Positions 61,895-64,000 of a DNA stretch of 64,000 bases are shown here, piece after piece. The translations under genes and the position numbers were made by a program. Positions within the stretch are counted from its first letter, which is position 1, and every line of letters starts with the position of its first letter. The notes beneath the pieces are model-generated. The model did not search any database and was not told the origin of the DNA. It saw nothing but the letters and a program-made list of their open reading frames with translations. The DNA is from Sulfurimonas autotrophica DSM 16294 (GTDB lineage: Bacteria > Campylobacterota > Campylobacteria > Campylobacterales > Sulfurimonadaceae): assembly GCF_000147355.1 (NCBI RefSeq), contig NC_014506.1, forward strand, positions 1,798,001 to 1,862,000, given 5' to 3'.

Positions 61895-62697
61895 GACTTG
61901 TATTAAACAAAATATTTTTAGCTCTTTCTGTACTTTCCGCACTCCTTGGGCTAGGCTTTTTAGGCTGGATACTTGTTACACTTTTTATTGAGGGGCTCTC
62001 ATCACTGCATTTTAGCCTTTTTATCAATGACCTGGTTGACGGTGGACTTAGAAACCTTATTGTAGGGCAGCTTATACTTGCATTTTTAGCCGGTGCTATC
62101 GGTATACCTCTTGGAATGCTTGCAGGAATTTATATTAGAGAATACGGCAGAGGAAAATATGCGGAGTTTATCAGAGATTTAAGTGATATTATGATGTCTG
62201 CACCGTCTATTGTTATCGGTGCTTTTGTATATGCCATAGCCGTTGCACCTTTTGGCGGAGCAAACGGTTTTGCCGGGATATTGGCACTTTCTATTATGAT
62301 GATACCTATCATCATCAACACAACAGACTCAATGCTTTCCCTTGTTCCAAAAGAGCTTCGCGAAGCCGGAATTGCACTCGGCGCTTCAAAATACAGAGTT
62401 ATTTTGGATATTGTCATAAAAGCTGCTAAAGTCGGGATTATGACCGGAGTTTTACTTGCCTTTGCAAGAATTGCCGGAGAAACTGCACCGCTGCTCTTTA
62501 CAAGTGAAACAAGTAACTACTTTAGTCTGGACTTAACACAAAGTTTTCCGTCTTTGACTGTCAGTATCTATAACCTTGCAAATGAACCTGAAGAGTCAAG
62601 CCGTGATTTAGCATGGGCTGCATCATTTATACTTACTATGATGGTTTTAGTTATCAACTTAGTAGGTCGATTTATCACAAGAAACAAACATAAATAA
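61891..62697 (+). CDS. pstA: Phosphate ABC transporter permease PstA
   Basis: A 268-residue permease partner of PstC with six helices. It has the EAA-type loop [32 protein letters not shown] (about 155-186) and [18 protein letters not shown] (about 188-205), typical of PstA. The length is normal. It is followed by pstB after 13 bases, with an AAGGAAA site. Confidence 0.94.
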   Translation: MRLVLNKIFLALSVLSALLGLGFLGWILVTLFIEGLSSLHFSLFINDLVDGGLRNLIVGQLILAFLAGAIGIPLGMLAGIYIREYGRGKYAEFIRDLSDIMMSAPSIVIGAFVYAIAVAPFGGANGFAGILALSIMMIPIIINTTDSMLSLVPKELREAGIALGASKYRVILDIVIKAAKVGIMTGVLLAFARIAGETAPLLFTSETSNYFSLDLTQSFPSLTVSIYNLANEPEESSRDLAWAASFILTMMVLVINLVGRFITRNKHK

Positions 62698-62710
62698 GGA
62701 AATAATAATT

Positions 62711-63493
62711 ATGCCTGTAATGAATATTAAAAAATTCTCTTTTACATACCCAGGGGTAGATGAACCCTCACTTAAAAACATAACTCTACCTATAGAAAAA
62801 AACAAAATTACGGCGCTTATCGGTCCCAGTGGCTGCGGTAAATCTACACTTTTGCGTTCAATGAACCGAATCCATGACCTCTATCCGGGAAATAAATATG
62901 ACGGAAAGATTGAACTGCTTGATGAAGCGAGCGGAAAATACAAAAACATTCTTGAAATAAAAAAAGAGAACGAGTTTATAAAACTGCGCCAGCAGGTCGG
63001 AATGATTTTTCAAAAACCGACACCGTTTCCTATGAGTATTTTTGACAATGTAGCATATGGGCTAAAAATTGCAGGTATTAAAAACAAAAGTGAACTCGCC
63101 GACCGCGTTGAAGCAGCACTTAAAGGCTCAGCTCTATGGAAAGAGGTGTCAGACAGACTAAATAAATCTGCTATGGGACTCTCAGGCGGGCAGCAACAAC
63201 GTTTATGTATAGCCCGTGCAGTTGCAGTAAAGCCTGAGGTACTTTTGTTTGATGAGCCGACCTCTGCTCTTGATCCGATTTCAACTGGTGCGATTGAAGA
63301 ACTGATAGTCGAGCTCAAAAAAGATGTCAGTATTGCCATAGTTACACATAACATGCAGCAAGCTTCTCGAATAAGTGATTATACTGCTTTTATGTATCTT
63401 GGAGATTTAATAGAGTTTGATAAAACTGAAAATATCTTTTTAAATCCGAAAGAAAAAAGAACCGAAGACTACATTACAGGTAGATTTGGATAG
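62711..63493 (+). CDS. pstB: Phosphate ABC transporter ATPase PstB
   Basis: A 260-residue ATPase. Walker A is GPSGCGKST (38-46), the Q-loop [14 protein letters not shown], the signature [14 protein letters not shown], Walker [14 protein letters not shown] and the switch His in IVTHNMQQ. The [18 protein letters not shown] segment is PstB-specific. It is cytoplasmic and partners PstC and PstA. phoU follows after 27 bases. Confidence 0.97.
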   Translation: MPVMNIKKFSFTYPGVDEPSLKNITLPIEKNKITALIGPSGCGKSTLLRSMNRIHDLYPGNKYDGKIELLDEASGKYKNILEIKKENEFIKLRQQVGMIFQKPTPFPMSIFDNVAYGLKIAGIKNKSELADRVEAALKGSALWKEVSDRLNKSAMGLSGGQQQRLCIARAVAVKPEVLLFDEPTSALDPISTGAIEELIVELKKDVSIAIVTHNMQQASRISDYTAFMYLGDLIEFDKTENIFLNPKEKRTEDYITGRFG

Positions 63494-63520
63494 ATTATAA
63501 AAAATTAAGGAGCCGGACAA

Positions 63521-64000
63521 ATGTTACCGACATTTAAAACAAACCTAGACGACATAAGAGAAAAAATTACAAATATTGGAGAGAGTCTTGTAACTGCCAA
63601 TACACTCATTCTTCAAGCACTGCAAGGTTGTGATGAAGCAAAGTTCAATGAAGCAAGAAACAGTATTAAAAACATTACATCCAAAACAGATGAAATTGAC
63701 AATGCCATTATTAAAGTGCTTGCACTTTTTACACCTGAAGCAAAAGATTTGAGGCAGGTTGTTGCTTACTTCAAAATCACCAATGAACTCGCACGTGCCT
63801 GCTCAAACACAAGAAGTTTTATCCGCGGGTTTACTGATGTCTGCAAAGAACTTGACGTAAAAGAGATTAATGAGTACGCAATACTTATGCAGACCTCAAC
63901 CGTAAAAGCTATTCAAACAACCGTTAAAATGATAAACATTGATGACACGGATGAACTCCAAGAGATGTATGAAGAGGTACTTATAGAAGAGAATAAAGCT
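63521..64000 (+). CDS. phoU: PhoU-like phosphate regulator, cut by window end
   Basis: The first 160 residues of a PhoU-family helical protein. It starts MLPTFKTNLDDIREKI and has the three-helix pattern TNIGESLVTANTLILQAL, then KTDEIDNAIIKVLALFTPEAKDLRQVVAYFKITNEL, where Glu/Asp of the metal site lie (about 63-95). The ATG follows AAGGAGCCGGACAA, a good ribosome binding site. PhoU normally keeps the PhoR-PhoB pathway off when phosphate is plentiful. The C-terminus lies outside the window. Confidence 0.85.
   Translation, partial: MLPTFKTNLDDIREKITNIGESLVTANTLILQALQGCDEAKFNEARNSIKNITSKTDEIDNAIIKVLALFTPEAKDLRQVVAYFKITNELARACSNTRSFIRGFTDVCKELDVKEINEYAILMQTSTVKAIQTTVKMINIDDTDELQEMYEEVLIEENKA

Noticed and set aside
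1-64000. CRISPR array, insertion sequence, prophage or integrative element
   Set aside because: No regularly spaced repeats, transposase, integrase or phage genes were seen; gene content is mostly housekeeping apart from the Tad locus.

Overview
The window is about 64 kb of AT-rich, gene-dense chromosome from a Campylobacterota (Epsilonproteobacteria) bacterium, most likely Sulfurimonas or a close relative. The main grounds are: a complex I operon with two tandem NuoG subunits and no canonical NuoE/NuoF; a CheZ-like phosphatase, a PflA-like TPR protein and DUF3972/DUF2393 proteins typical of this phylum; and the overall codon style. I see no rRNA, tRNA, CRISPR array, insertion sequence or prophage. 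No gap without a gene exceeds about 250 bases.

Layout. 1-5.3 kb: minus-strand run (start of a secreted protein, DUF89 phosphatase, DUF3972 protein, purE, U32 family protein, CheZ-like protein), then a plus-strand PHP phosphatase converging on a truncated haemoglobin. 5.4-9.9 kb: plus-strand redox cluster (trxA, membrane-anchored thioredoxin-like protein, trxB, haemerythrin, DUF2249, polytopic NnrS/heme-copper-like protein), then dapB. 9.9-29.7 kb: the minus-strand nuo operon, nuoA-B-C-D, a small NuoE-position protein, a fused NuoF-tail/GltD-like flavoprotein, two nuoG, nuoH-N, with a pflA-like gene downstream. 30-36.7 kb: minus-strand AAA+ ATPase, FadL-like porin, endonuclease IV, lipoprotein, a 52-residue Cys protein, and a GGDEF/EAL protein. 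36.8-38.1 kb: a Y-family polymerase with a large insertion. 38.2-48.6 kb: a complete, compact Tad (Flp) pilus locus ending in the pilin, which has its own promoter and terminator. 48.6-56.6 kb: DUF234 nuclease-like protein, J-domain protein, purF, radical SAM protein, two DUF2393 proteins, hisIE, SPFH protein and ilvE. 56.7-64 kb: a phosphate-starvation region with two porins, a small secreted protein, pstSCAB and the start of phoU.

How the genes work together. The phosphate region looks like one regulon. Four promoters (porin 1, the small secreted protein, pstS, pstC) carry the same 33-base arrangement: two TGTAAYC-type half-sites 11 bases apart, then a -10 element exactly 9 bases downstream. 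The complex I operon appears adapted to an electron donor other than NADH through the canonical FMN site, because the NuoF FMN/NADH domain is absent and a GltD-like FAD domain is fused to the remaining NuoF tail. The Tad locus carries two unrecognised genes and a secretin with a C-terminal SH3-like domain.

The pattern no ordinary feature explains is the exact palindrome TTACATGTAA. It occurs 11 times by my reading, against roughly 0.2 expected from base composition, and 10 of the copies lie inside genes. All calls come from reading the sequence and from family knowledge; no database search was run.
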